NCBI GenBank assembly: GCA_016874555.1
Contig: VGTW01000001.1
Span: 1 to 64,000 of the forward strand
Direction of reading: 5' to 3'
Source: Gammaproteobacteria bacterium
GTDB taxonomy: Bacteria > Pseudomonadota > Gammaproteobacteria > Steroidobacterales > Steroidobacteraceae
DNA length: 64,000 nucleotides
Shown in pieces: positions 37,376-46,404 of the stretch. Within the stretch, counting starts at the first letter, position 1. Every line of letters starts with the position of its first letter. Below the pieces are notes generated by a model, which was not told the origin of the DNA, made no database searches, and saw nothing but the letters and a program-made list of their open reading frames with translations. Position numbers and translations under genes: made by a program.

Positions 37376-37855
37376 ATGAACCAATCTGCCCTCGCAGCGG
37401 CGCTCGCTACGCTGCAAACACGCATTGGTCAGGAAGTGCATGTCAGTGACTGGCTGACGATCACTCAAGAGCGTATCAACGTGTTCGCCGATGCCACGGG
37501 GGATCACCAGTGGATCCACGTCGATGTGCAAAGAGCAACACACGAGTCGCCCTACGGCGCTCCGATCGCACATGGGTATCTCACGCTATCTTTGAGTGTG
37601 CCTTTGCGCGGGCTGGTCGATGCGCAGAAGCCTATTGTTCCGGGCATCACCAACATCATCAACTATGGGCTCAACAAATTACGCTTTCCGAATGCGGTGC
37701 GTGTCGGCGCACGCATCCGCGGTCGCTTCGTACTGCAGGCGGTAACGCAGGTTGCGCCCTACGTACTGCAGATGACCGAGCAATACACCGCCGAGGTCGA
37801 AGGCGCGAGCAAACCTGCATGCATCGCCGAAAGCGTCATGCGTCTTATTTTTTGA
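37376..37855 (+). CDS. MaoC-family hydratase (R-specific enoyl-CoA hydratase-like)
   Basis: A 159-residue single hot-dog-fold protein. FADATGDHQWIHVDVQRA carries the Asp-His pair of the MaoC motif, and YGAPIAHGYLTLSL is the following helix. The length fits single-domain members that hydrate trans-2-enoyl-CoA. It lies 11 bases after the nitrilase-like gene and 15 before a dehydrogenase, so all three are probably co-transcribed. Confidence 0.88.
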   Translation: MNQSALAAALATLQTRIGQEVHVSDWLTITQERINVFADATGDHQWIHVDVQRATHESPYGAPIAHGYLTLSLSVPLRGLVDAQKPIVPGITNIINYGLNKLRFPNAVRVGARIRGRFVLQAVTQVAPYVLQMTEQYTAEVEGASKPACIAESVMRLIF

Positions 37856-37870
37856 TCTCGCGACCGCCAG

Positions 37871-38827
37871 ATGAAATCGGTGTTTCTCGATTTTGCAACC
37901 ATCAGTAACGGTGACCTCGACACGCGCGCGCTGGCGCAGGCTGCACCGGAGCTCGCCCTGCTTGATGATGTGCAGCAGAACGAAATCATTGAATGTATCG
38001 GAAGTCGTACAATCGTCATGACCAACAAGCTGCGACTCGATCGCTCGATCATCGAGTCGGCGCCTATGCTGCGACTGATTGTGCTGTCAGCTACCGGTAC
38101 CAACAACGTCGATCTGGAAGCGGCCCGCGAGCGTGGGGTCACCGTGTGTAACGTCACTGACTACTGCACCCCCTCGGTGGTGCAGCATGTGCTCGGCGTG
38201 CTGTTGTTCCTCACCCACCAGCTCGCGGCATATTCCCGCGAGGCGATCGATGGCACTTGGGGCCAAGCCCGCCATTTCACCATACTGCAGCACCGTATTC
38301 GCGAATTGCGCGGTTGCACCTTGGGCGTAATCGGCTGGGGCGTGCTCGGTCAAGCCGTTGCGGCCGCTTGCGAACAAGCCTTGGGCATGCGGGTGATCAT
38401 CGCCAATCGTCTGGGCGGTGCGCCCACTGCGGACCGTGTCGAACTCGATGCGCTGCTGCGCAGGGCAGATGTCGTGACGCTCCATTGCCCGCTGACGCCG
38501 ACAACGACGGGTATGATTGATCGCCGCAGGCTTGAGCTGATGAAACGGGACGCCATTTTGATCAACACCGCGCGAGGCGGGCTGATCGATATCGCAGCCC
38601 TGGCAGACGCCCTACGTGAACGACGACTCGGCGGTGCCGCCATCGACGTGCTGCCGCAAGAGCCGCCAATCGATGGCAGCCCACTGTTCGCTCCGGACCT
38701 GCCAAACCTGATCGTGACGCCGCATATTGCCTGGAGTGCAGTCGAGTCGCGGCAGCGCTGTCTCGACGAAATGGCTCTCAATATCCACGACTGGCGAGCT
38801 GGGGGAACTCGACACCGGGTCGTCTGA
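37871..38827 (+). CDS. D-2-hydroxyacid dehydrogenase (glycerate dehydrogenase-like)
   Basis: A 318-residue NAD(P)-dependent enzyme. The Rossmann motif is GVIGWGVLGQAVAAAC. Catalytic residues are the Arg in INTARGGLIDIAAL, the Glu in AIDVLPQEPP and the His in VTPHIAWS. The N-terminal LSATGTNNVDLEAARERGV binds substrate. The likely reaction is hydroxypyruvate or glyoxylate reduction, as in HprA. It belongs to the nitrilase-like/MaoC unit. Confidence 0.92.
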   Translation: MKSVFLDFATISNGDLDTRALAQAAPELALLDDVQQNEIIECIGSRTIVMTNKLRLDRSIIESAPMLRLIVLSATGTNNVDLEAARERGVTVCNVTDYCTPSVVQHVLGVLLFLTHQLAAYSREAIDGTWGQARHFTILQHRIRELRGCTLGVIGWGVLGQAVAAACEQALGMRVIIANRLGGAPTADRVELDALLRRADVVTLHCPLTPTTTGMIDRRRLELMKRDAILINTARGGLIDIAALADALRERRLGGAAIDVLPQEPPIDGSPLFAPDLPNLIVTPHIAWSAVESRQRCLDEMALNIHDWRAGGTRHRVV

Positions 38828-38837
38828 TCAAACCGGC

Positions 38838-39548
38838 ATGTCAACACCCAAGCCGTCGCCAACGTGTCCCGAAAATCTTGGCGTGGGCTTGTGCCGCCCC
38901 ACTATAGCAAGTCTCGTCAGCATTCTTTGCACGGTTTTTTTGTGTGTGAACGTACAGAGCACGGCGCAGACTTCAAGCGCGCCTGCTGGGCTCATTACCC
39001 TGAAGCTCGACAATATCGATCAGGCGAGCTTTGACCCGCGTAGCCCCTGGGCCGAGGATGCAACTTGGCGCATCGCGCCTGTGGAAGTTCGTTTCAGTGC
39101 CGCCTGGGATCCACGACAGTTCGGAACTTTTGGCCTTGCTCTGAAAGATATCGAAAAAATTCGTAATGACCACGCCAAGCTGACGCAGCAAACTTTTGCC
39201 GAGACACTGCACGCACTTGGCGCCAAACCTGCAGGTAATGTGAATAACGGAAAAATACTCGAACTGCAGATCAAAATTGTCGATCTTTATCTCAATGCGC
39301 CGCCACGCTCTGAGATCAGTCCGCTATACATCTATGTATATGAATCAAGCGAGATGACGCTCGAACTCGAGGTGCGCGAGGCTGGCACGGGCCGGGTCCT
39401 GGCCACCTTGCGTGATCGCTATAGTGACCCGCGCGATAGCCAACTGACGCTGGATAATGAAATTACTCAACGTGCCGCTAACCGGCTGGCACTGCGTGAG
39501 TGGGCGACTCGACTACACAGCCTGCTGCGGCAGGCGGGCTTACGGTAG
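38838..39548 (+). CDS. Exported protein of unknown function
   Basis: About 236 residues from the ATG at 38838, 10 bases after the dehydrogenase stop. A hydrophobic signal-like segment (TIASLVSILCTVFLCVNVQS) precedes the mature part (LITLKLDNIDQASFDPRSPW onward). A central YIYVYESSEMTLELEVRE region looks like beta sheet, as in small envelope proteins of the DUF3313/lipoprotein sort, but I cannot assign a family. The gene ends 43 bases before the RND adaptor gene. Confidence 0.7.
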   Translation: MSTPKPSPTCPENLGVGLCRPTIASLVSILCTVFLCVNVQSTAQTSSAPAGLITLKLDNIDQASFDPRSPWAEDATWRIAPVEVRFSAAWDPRQFGTFGLALKDIEKIRNDHAKLTQQTFAETLHALGAKPAGNVNNGKILELQIKIVDLYLNAPPRSEISPLYIYVYESSEMTLELEVREAGTGRVLATLRDRYSDPRDSQLTLDNEITQRAANRLALREWATRLHSLLRQAGLR

Positions 39549-39591
39549 AATCCGCGGCCTCTTTGCCGCTCATCACATACGATCCTCAGCG

Positions 39592-40686
39592 ATGCCTTCA
39601 ATGATTACGCAGCGCAAGTTCGCGCTCGTTACCGCTCTGCTCGGTGCAGCCTTGGTGCTCGCCGCCTGCTCCGGCAAAGAGGCCGGCGGCCGGGACGGCG
39701 GGCAGCGCTCGGGCACCGGTGGCGGTCCGCCGCCGGTGACGGTCATCACCAGCAAAGTTGAGAGGCGCCCCTTCGGGCCCGTGATCGAAGCCGTGGGTAC
39801 TGCACTTGCCCGTGAATCGGTGGAAATCACCTCCAAGTCGACCAACACCGTCTCGACCATTCGCTTCGCAGAAGGTCAACACGTCGCTGCGGGGGCAATT
39901 CTGGTCGAACTCGACCGTGCACAAGTCGCTGCGGCGCTCGCCGAGGCCGAGGCCAATCTCGTCGAAGCGCGTAACCAGTTCAGTCGCGGTCGCGACCTAT
40001 CGGTGACCTCTGCGCTCTCGAAGGCGCAGCTCGATCAACTCGAGACCGCCGTCAAAACCGGCGAGTCGCGAGTCGCCGCGGCGCGTGCACGACTCGAAGA
40101 CACGGTGATACGTGCGCCATTCGCCGGACGTACCGGTTTTCGCAAAGTCAGCAGAGGGGGTCTCGTCAATCCAGGCACCGTCATCACCACCCTCGATGAT
40201 AGCTCGATGATCAAGCTCGAATTCACTGTGCCGCAATCCTTCCTCAATGATTTGGTACCCAGTCTGGCGGTCGAAGCGCGTGCCGAAGGACTCGGCAGTC
40301 GTGTCTTCAACGGTAAAATCACCACCATCGACTCGCGTATCGATCCTGTGACCCGTGCCATCGCCGTACGTGCCGAACTACCGAACGCCGACGCAGCACT
40401 GCGGCCAGGCCTGTTTATGAGCGTTCGGTTGCGTGGCAAACCGATCGAAACTTTGATGGTCCCTGAGGAGGCCATGGTGCCGGAAGAGGGCCGTAGCTTC
40501 GTATTCGTGGTCGAGGACGGCAAGGCGCTGCAGCGCGAGGTGCGTACCGGCGGACGCGAACCGGGTAGTGTTGCCATCATTGACGGACTGACCGGAGATG
40601 AAACGGTGATCGTCGAAGGCACGCAGCGCATACGCAATGGCGGCAAGGTCAACGCCCAGCCGCGCACTACCGCGCCTGGCGCCTGA
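39592..40686 (+). CDS. RND efflux periplasmic adaptor (membrane fusion) lipoprotein
   Basis: A 364-residue adaptor. The signal ends in a lipobox (LGAALVLAAC), so it is probably anchored in the inner membrane. The lipoyl/barrel-sandwich halves flank a coiled-coil hairpin (VAAALAEAEANLVEARNQFS to LDQLETAVKTGESRVAAARA), then IRAPFAGRTGFRKVSRGGLV, beta-barrel and membrane-proximal domains. I chose the ATG at 39592; the longer frame overlaps the previous gene. It is 11 bases from the pump gene; no outer-membrane channel gene is present. Confidence 0.93.
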   Translation: MPSMITQRKFALVTALLGAALVLAACSGKEAGGRDGGQRSGTGGGPPPVTVITSKVERRPFGPVIEAVGTALARESVEITSKSTNTVSTIRFAEGQHVAAGAILVELDRAQVAAALAEAEANLVEARNQFSRGRDLSVTSALSKAQLDQLETAVKTGESRVAAARARLEDTVIRAPFAGRTGFRKVSRGGLVNPGTVITTLDDSSMIKLEFTVPQSFLNDLVPSLAVEARAEGLGSRVFNGKITTIDSRIDPVTRAIAVRAELPNADAALRPGLFMSVRLRGKPIETLMVPEEAMVPEEGRSFVFVVEDGKALQREVRTGGREPGSVAIIDGLTGDETVIVEGTQRIRNGGKVNAQPRTTAPGA

Positions 40687-40697
40687 GCACGCACGCG

Positions 40698-43600
40698 ATG
40701 AGTCTCTCCGAACTCTGCATACGCCGTCCGGTCTTCGCAACAGTTCTCAGTCTGCTGCTTGTAATCTTTGGTCTGGTGGCACTCGAGCGCCTGCCGCTAC
40801 GCGAATATCCCGATATCAATCGACCGGTAGTCTCGATCACCACCAGCTATCGCGGTGCCTCGGCCAACGTAGTCGAGAACAAAGTCACGCAGGTCATCGA
40901 GGATCGTGTCGCCGGTATCGAGGGCATCGTCAAACTCGAATCGGACAGCGCCGACGAGCGCTCGAGCATCCGCGTTGAATTTGATGTCTCTCGCGATATC
41001 GACGACGCTGCAAACGACATCCGCGATCGCATCTCGCGCGTGGTCTCACAATTACCGCCGGAGGCGGACCCACCACAGGTCACAAAGTCCGACTCCAACG
41101 CTGAATCCATAATGTTTCTCAGCTTCAGCGCAGAGAATATGACAGCGCTGCAGGTGACCGATTACGCTGAGCGCTACATCGTCGATCGACTCTCGACGGT
41201 GCCCGGCGTATCTCGCGCTTCTATGTCTGGTGCACGTCGTGCCGCCATGCGGGTGTGGGTCGACCGGCAGGCGTTGGCCGCACGGGCTTTGACCGTCGGC
41301 GATATTGAATCGGCGCTGCGTCGCGAAAACGTACAATTGCCGGCGGGGCGTATCGAGTCCGAGCAGCGTGAGTTTTCTTTACGTACCGAAGTCGATCTTG
41401 ATAGTGCGGAAGACTTTCGCGATCTGGTGATCGGTCGTGGCCCAGAAGGCCATCTGGTGCGCCTCGGTGAAGTCGCCGAGGTCCGTATCGCTGCCGAGAA
41501 CGACCGTACGCTCATGCGTACAAACGGGCTGGCCGGTGTTGGTATCGGAATCGAAGCCAACTCCAAGGCGAACGTACTCGACGTCGTCCACGGCGTGCGC
41601 GAAGAAGTCGACCGACTGCAGAGAACTTTTCCCAAAGGCGCAATGCTGATGATCACCGTCGATAACGGCGTGGCGATCGAGGCGGCGCTGCGCGAGGTGC
41701 TAATCGCGGTTATCTTCGCGTTCATCTCGGTGCTCATCGTCATCTACGGTTTTCTGGGTACGCTGCGTACCACCATCATTCCGGCCGTCACCATTCCAGT
41801 ATCGGTGATTGCCGGATTCATATTTGTCTATGCACTCGATTATTCTTTGAACGTGATTACCTTGCTCGGGGTCGTACTGGCGATCGGGCTGGTGGTCGAC
41901 GACTCAATTGTGGTACTCGAGAATATCCATCGCCGCGCCGAACTCGACGAGCCCTCAATGGTCGCCGCGATTCGCGGCAGTCACGAAATCGCCTTTGCGG
42001 TAATCGCCACCACTCTGACCCTGGTCACAGTGTTCGTGCCGATCTCGTTCCTACCCGGTGACAACGGCCGCCTGTTCCGCGAGTTCGGTCTAACGCTCGC
42101 CGCCTCGGTGCTGTTTTCGGCGCTCGTCGCCCTGACGCTGACGCCAATGATGGCCTCGCGATTACCCCCAGAACGCGAAATGAAACATGGGCGTTTCGCC
42201 ATATGGATCGAAACCGTCTTCAAAAAAATGACGGTCGCCTACGAACTTTACCTGCGCCAACTGATGCGACGACCGTGGCTGATCGTTGGCGGGGTGCTCG
42301 GCCTTGGTTTCCTTGGAGCGCTGAGCTTTCGCGAACTGCCTGCGGAGTTCATGCCTGCGGCTGACGCCGGGCGAGTGATGGTGTCGCTGACTGCGCCCGA
42401 GGGTGCAAGTTTTGAATATACCTCCGAATATGGTCGGCGTCTCGAGGCAATTGCGCAAAGTGGTCTCGATTCCGGAGAAGTGCGCCGAGTCACCCTGCGT
42501 GTGCCCGGCAGCTATGACGGTACCGGGTCAGTGAACTCGGCGCGGCTCATTCTGACCCTCGAAGATTGGGGAGCTCGCGAGCGCTCTGCACAAGAAATCG
42601 CGGCATCGATTCAACGCGAGCTCGCCGGTCTTCCGGGTGTACGCACCAACACCATGGTGCCTGGCGGCATGCGCGGTGGCTGGGGTAAACCGGTCGAAGC
42701 TGTGCTCGGTGGTCCCGACTACGAAAGCCTCGCAGGCTGGTCCGAGAAACTGACCAAAATCGCCGAAGACAACCCGGGGCTCATGGGAGTCGACAGCAGC
42801 TACAAGCCACGCAAACCGCAAATCCGTATCGCCATCGATCGCAATCGCGCCGCCGATCTCGGTGTGTCGTTGCAGACCGTCGGCCGCACGCTGGAAACCG
42901 TGCTGGGTTCGCGCATCGTCACCACGTTCATCGATCGTGGTCGCGAATACAACGTCGTACTGCAGGGCCGCGCTGATGAGCGCGCCACCACCACCGATCT
43001 GACCAATCTTATGGTCCGCTCCGATCGTACCGGCCAGTTGGTACCCCTGGCAAGCGTAGTACGTCTCAATGAAACCGCCGGACCCACCGACCTCAGTCGC
43101 TTCAATCGTTTACGTTCCGTCGAAATCGGCGCTGGTCTTGCCGAGGGTTACACTATGGGCGAAGCGATCGAATGGTTCGCAGACACGGTCGCGCGCGAAT
43201 TGCCACCCGAAGCCACGCTGATGTGGGACGGCGAGTCAGGTGACTATGTGCGCAGCGGCGGCCAGATGTGGACCACCTTGCTGTTTGCTGTGATCATCGT
43301 ATTTTTGGTGCTGGCAGCGCAGTTCGAGAGCTTCGTACATCCGGCAATCATCATGGTCACAGTGCCGCTGGCGCTGCTCGGCGCAGTATTTGGATTACAG
43401 CTACATGACATGAGCGTGAATATCTTCAGCCAGATCGCCGTCATTATGTTGGTGGGCATCGCAGCAAAGAACGGTGTGCTTATCGTCGAGTTCGCCAATC
43501 AGTTACGCGAACGCGGCATCGAATTTCGCGAAGCGGTGGTGCAAGCAGCCGTCGTGCGCTTGCGCCCGGTGCTCATGACCAGCCTGTGTACCGCATTTGG

Positions 43601-43820
43601 CGCGGTGCCTTTCCTATTGGCGACCGGCGCCGGCGCTGAGCAGCGCGAACCCATCGGGGTCGTGGTTTTCTATGGCACCTTGGTATCGGTATTCCTCACC
43701 TTGCTCGTGGTTCCGGCCATTTATTCTTTGGTCGCACGCCATACGCGCTCGACGCAGTACACGACACGACTGGTCGATCGCCTGCTCGGCAACGATCCGA
43801 AAGAAGCGGAACAACCCTAA
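40698..43820 (+). CDS. RND multidrug efflux pump inner-membrane subunit (HAE1 family)
   Basis: A 1040-residue proton-driven pump with twelve predicted helices and two large periplasmic loops. LSELCIRRPVFATVLSLLLV opens the first helix. VVLAIGLVVDDSIVVLENIH carries the proton-relay aspartates, and a second relay segment GIAAKNGVLIVEFANQLRE supplies the lysine/asparagine face. Length and order fit the MexW/AcrB group. With the adaptor gene it forms a two-gene unit; an outer-membrane protein must come from elsewhere. Confidence 0.95.
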   Translation: MSLSELCIRRPVFATVLSLLLVIFGLVALERLPLREYPDINRPVVSITTSYRGASANVVENKVTQVIEDRVAGIEGIVKLESDSADERSSIRVEFDVSRDIDDAANDIRDRISRVVSQLPPEADPPQVTKSDSNAESIMFLSFSAENMTALQVTDYAERYIVDRLSTVPGVSRASMSGARRAAMRVWVDRQALAARALTVGDIESALRRENVQLPAGRIESEQREFSLRTEVDLDSAEDFRDLVIGRGPEGHLVRLGEVAEVRIAAENDRTLMRTNGLAGVGIGIEANSKANVLDVVHGVREEVDRLQRTFPKGAMLMITVDNGVAIEAALREVLIAVIFAFISVLIVIYGFLGTLRTTIIPAVTIPVSVIAGFIFVYALDYSLNVITLLGVVLAIGLVVDDSIVVLENIHRRAELDEPSMVAAIRGSHEIAFAVIATTLTLVTVFVPISFLPGDNGRLFREFGLTLAASVLFSALVALTLTPMMASRLPPEREMKHGRFAIWIETVFKKMTVAYELYLRQLMRRPWLIVGGVLGLGFLGALSFRELPAEFMPAADAGRVMVSLTAPEGASFEYTSEYGRRLEAIAQSGLDSGEVRRVTLRVPGSYDGTGSVNSARLILTLEDWGARERSAQEIAASIQRELAGLPGVRTNTMVPGGMRGGWGKPVEAVLGGPDYESLAGWSEKLTKIAEDNPGLMGVDSSYKPRKPQIRIAIDRNRAADLGVSLQTVGRTLETVLGSRIVTTFIDRGREYNVVLQGRADERATTTDLTNLMVRSDRTGQLVPLASVVRLNETAGPTDLSRFNRLRSVEIGAGLAEGYTMGEAIEWFADTVARELPPEATLMWDGESGDYVRSGGQMWTTLLFAVIIVFLVLAAQFESFVHPAIIMVTVPLALLGAVFGLQLHDMSVNIFSQIAVIMLVGIAAKNGVLIVEFANQLRERGIEFREAVVQAAVVRLRPVLMTSLCTAFGAVPFLLATGAGAEQREPIGVVVFYGTLVSVFLTLLVVPAIYSLVARHTRSTQYTTRLVDRLLGNDPKEAEQP

Positions 43821-43859
43821 AGCAGCGAATCCGCTCTTACGCCCAGCGCTGCAACGCTC

Positions 43860-44585
43860 TCAGAGCATGGGGTTCGGTAGCGCGTGGAACGCGTGCCGCA
43901 GGCTTTCGCCCCACCCACCCCTGATCATGCGGAAATAGTCATCGTCGGCCGCGATGCTACGGTGCGCGAGTACACGCAGCGCGTCGCGCTTGAGACAGAG
44001 CAGATCGAGTGGTAGGCCCACCGAAAGATTCGAGCGGATGGTGGAATCCATGGAGATGAGTGCGCACTTAGTCGCCTCGGCGATGCTCGATGAGCGCGTG
44101 ATCACGCGATCGATGATGGGCTTGCCGTATTTCGATTCGCCAATCTGGAAGTAGGGTGTATCGATGCTCGCTTCGATGAAATTGCCGGCCGAGTACACAT
44201 TGAAAAGACGCGGCTCTTCACCGCTGATTTGGCCGCCGAGAAGGAACGTCGCATTGAACTCGATACCGTGATCTTTGAACGCCTCGGCATCGCGTCGGTA
44301 CACAGCACGTAAGGCATCACCGACGAGCTCAGCAGCATCGAACATCGTCTCGACGCTGTATAGGCTGCGACGGTCGACATGTGCGGCGTCCTCTTGCAGC
44401 GTATGCACCACGGCCTGCGAAACCGCGAGATTACCCGCCGTCTGCAATACCAACACACGGTCACCCGGGTGCTCGAACACATGCATCTTGCGGAACGTGT
44501 TGATCTGGTCGACCCCAGCGTTGGTACGCGAGTCGGAGAGGAACACCATGCCGGTGTCGAGCAAGGTCGCTACGCAATAAGTCAT
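43860..44585 (-). CDS. Anbu, proteasome-related peptidase
   Basis: A 241-residue NTN-hydrolase of the Anbu family (bacterial proteasome homologue). The N-terminus MTYCVATLLDTGMVFLSDSR supplies T2 as nucleophile after Met removal, and SRTNAGVDQINTFRKMHVF contains the lysine equivalent. Anbu assembles into open rings; its substrates are not established. It is the last of four overlapping or near-touching minus-strand genes (ATP-grasp, alpha-E, transglutaminase, Anbu), a linkage conserved in many proteobacteria. Confidence 0.92.
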   Translation of the reverse strand: MTYCVATLLDTGMVFLSDSRTNAGVDQINTFRKMHVFEHPGDRVLVLQTAGNLAVSQAVVHTLQEDAAHVDRRSLYSVETMFDAAELVGDALRAVYRRDAEAFKDHGIEFNATFLLGGQISGEEPRLFNVYSAGNFIEASIDTPYFQIGESKYGKPIIDRVITRSSSIAEATKCALISMDSTIRSNLSVGLPLDLLCLKRDALRVLAHRSIAADDDYFRMIRGGWGESLRHAFHALPNPML

Positions 44586-44593
44586 GACTGATT

Positions 44594-45451
44594 CTACTGC
44601 TGCACTGCGTGCTGCTGCAGCAATCGCAGTCTCGGTGTTGCCGGTCGACGTGGCAGACCGTCGCCCGAAACTTCGACCTTGGCGCTCATGGTCTCGGCGC
44701 CTCCGCCACGCCGAACACCCCGTACCGGACAGGCATCGAGGTAATCACTGCCAACTGCGAGACGGCAGTGCTGCAGCCCGCCCGGTACGCCGTTCGTGAC
44801 ATCGATCGCGAACCAGCGCTCGAACTGGGCAAGCCAGACATCGACCCAGGCGTGGCTCGCGATGTGATCATCGCGGCCGGTAAGTAAATAGCCGCTGACA
44901 TAACGCGCCGGTACACCCAGTGCGCGACAGCATGCAATCATCACGTGAGCATAGTCCTGGCAGACCCCGCGACCCAAAGAAAATGCCCGCGCAGCGGTAT
45001 CCGAAACCTCAGTCGCACCCGAGACGTAGTCCATGCGGTCACGCACGGCTTGCGCCAGTCTCATCACGTCATCGCGTCCGGGTTTTTGGCTACCGTGGCT
45101 TGCCGCAAACTCCAGCAGCGCCTCATCGGCGTGCGTCAGCGCGGTATCGAGGACATAGACAAGGGGCGATAAGCGCCCGCGATCCGCGGGTGCCGAATCG
45201 GGGACCTCCTCGGTTTCGACCGTGCCCGCTACGGTGATATAAATTTCCTCGTGCAGTACATCGAGGGTGAGCAGATGCATGAGATTGCCGTGCGCATCGA
45301 TCTGCTGCGACTGTCGTCCCGGCGCAGTGAGGCTCCAGGCCAGAACGCGTTGACCAGTCTCGGTACGCGGCGTCAGACGCAAGCTCTGTACGCTATGCTT
45401 TGCCGGGCGATCATATCGATAGAGCGTTTCGTGACGGATATGTAGCAACAT
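44594..45451 (-). CDS. Transglutaminase-like cysteine peptidase
   Basis: A 285-residue protein with an N-terminal beta domain (LLHIRHETLYRYDRPAKHS) and a catalytic transglutaminase core. The triad is C164 (GRGVCQDYAHV), H200 (ASHAWVDVW) and D217 (WFAIDVTNG). Its place between alpha-E and Anbu genes (2 and 8 bases apart) agrees with a peptide-tagging or cleaving role. It has no signal peptide, so it acts in the cytosol. Confidence 0.92.
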   Translation of the reverse strand: MLLHIRHETLYRYDRPAKHSVQSLRLTPRTETGQRVLAWSLTAPGRQSQQIDAHGNLMHLLTLDVLHEEIYITVAGTVETEEVPDSAPADRGRLSPLVYVLDTALTHADEALLEFAASHGSQKPGRDDVMRLAQAVRDRMDYVSGATEVSDTAARAFSLGRGVCQDYAHVMIACCRALGVPARYVSGYLLTGRDDHIASHAWVDVWLAQFERWFAIDVTNGVPGGLQHCRLAVGSDYLDACPVRGVRRGGGAETMSAKVEVSGDGLPRRPATPRLRLLQQHAVQQ

Positions 45452-45453
45452 GG

Positions 45454-46404
45454 TCAGCCTGTAGAGTCGGAAACGAGGAAGTCGCTGGCGATGCGTATAC
45501 CCAAGTCACCGTTTCGCTGCAAAAAATTGCTGAGATAGCACCGCAGGCCGCTCGCGATCATGTCTTCAATGCGGCTGTACTGCAGGCTGGCGTCGATTTC
45601 CCCGGCACGTCGCAATGTTTCGGACGAGCGATCATTCGCCACTTTGACCAACACCTGATGCACGCGGTTCATGCAGTGTCGCAAGGCGCGCGGCATGCTC
45701 TCGCGCAAGATGAGGAGTTCGGCAACCCGTCGCGGCGTGATCAGATCGCGATAGACCTTACGATAAATCTCAAAGGCCGACACCGAGCGCAGCAATGCAC
45801 TCCACTCGTAATAGTCGCCGGCATCATCGCTGTTGGCCGCGTCCTCGGCCAACATTTCGAAGCGGGCATCGAGAATGCGTGCTGTATTGTCGGCACGCTC
45901 GAGGTAAGTACCTAACAGGGTGAAATCGAGCGCGTCGTCGTGCAGCATCGTCCCCTGAATCACGCCACGCGCTAGATGCGAACGGAACTTCACCCACTCG
46001 AAGAAATTGGCTAGTGCCTGTGCCGAAACCGTGTCGCGTCTGAAGCCGCGGATCTCGAGCCAAGTCGAATTGAGGGTCTCCCAAGTCTCGGAGGTCAAAG
46101 TACCACGAACGGCATGCGCGTTTTCACGAGCACGGTCGAGGCACTGCTCGATACTACCGGGGTTGCTGTGCTCGAAAGAGATCCAGTCGATAGCTGCAGC
46201 CTGTATCACCGCACCGCGAGCCGCGAGGAAGGGCTCGAGTTGACCCACGGTGGCAAGCGTCGAGGTCCAGCGTCGACGCACGACGTCCTCTTCCTGGCGC
46301 AGTAGTGTCATACGACAGTTGACGTCGAGCATACGGGCCAAATTTTCCGCGCGCTCGGTATAGCGCGCCATCCAGTAAAGATGATCGGCTGTCCGACTCA
46401 GCAT
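45454..46404 (-). CDS. Alpha-E domain protein
   Basis: A 316-residue all-helical protein of the alpha-E family. The start MLSRTADHLYWMARYTERAE is the hallmark. It also has a middle FLAARGAVIQAAAIDWISFE and RADNTARILDARFEML. Biochemical function is unknown; the family occurs with ATP-grasp peptide ligases and transglutaminases. The start at 46404 overlaps the ATP-grasp gene by 7 bases. Confidence 0.9.
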   Translation of the reverse strand: MLSRTADHLYWMARYTERAENLARMLDVNCRMTLLRQEEDVVRRRWTSTLATVGQLEPFLAARGAVIQAAAIDWISFEHSNPGSIEQCLDRARENAHAVRGTLTSETWETLNSTWLEIRGFRRDTVSAQALANFFEWVKFRSHLARGVIQGTMLHDDALDFTLLGTYLERADNTARILDARFEMLAEDAANSDDAGDYYEWSALLRSVSAFEIYRKVYRDLITPRRVAELLILRESMPRALRHCMNRVHQVLVKVANDRSSETLRRAGEIDASLQYSRIEDMIASGLRCYLSNFLQRNGDLGIRIASDFLVSDSTG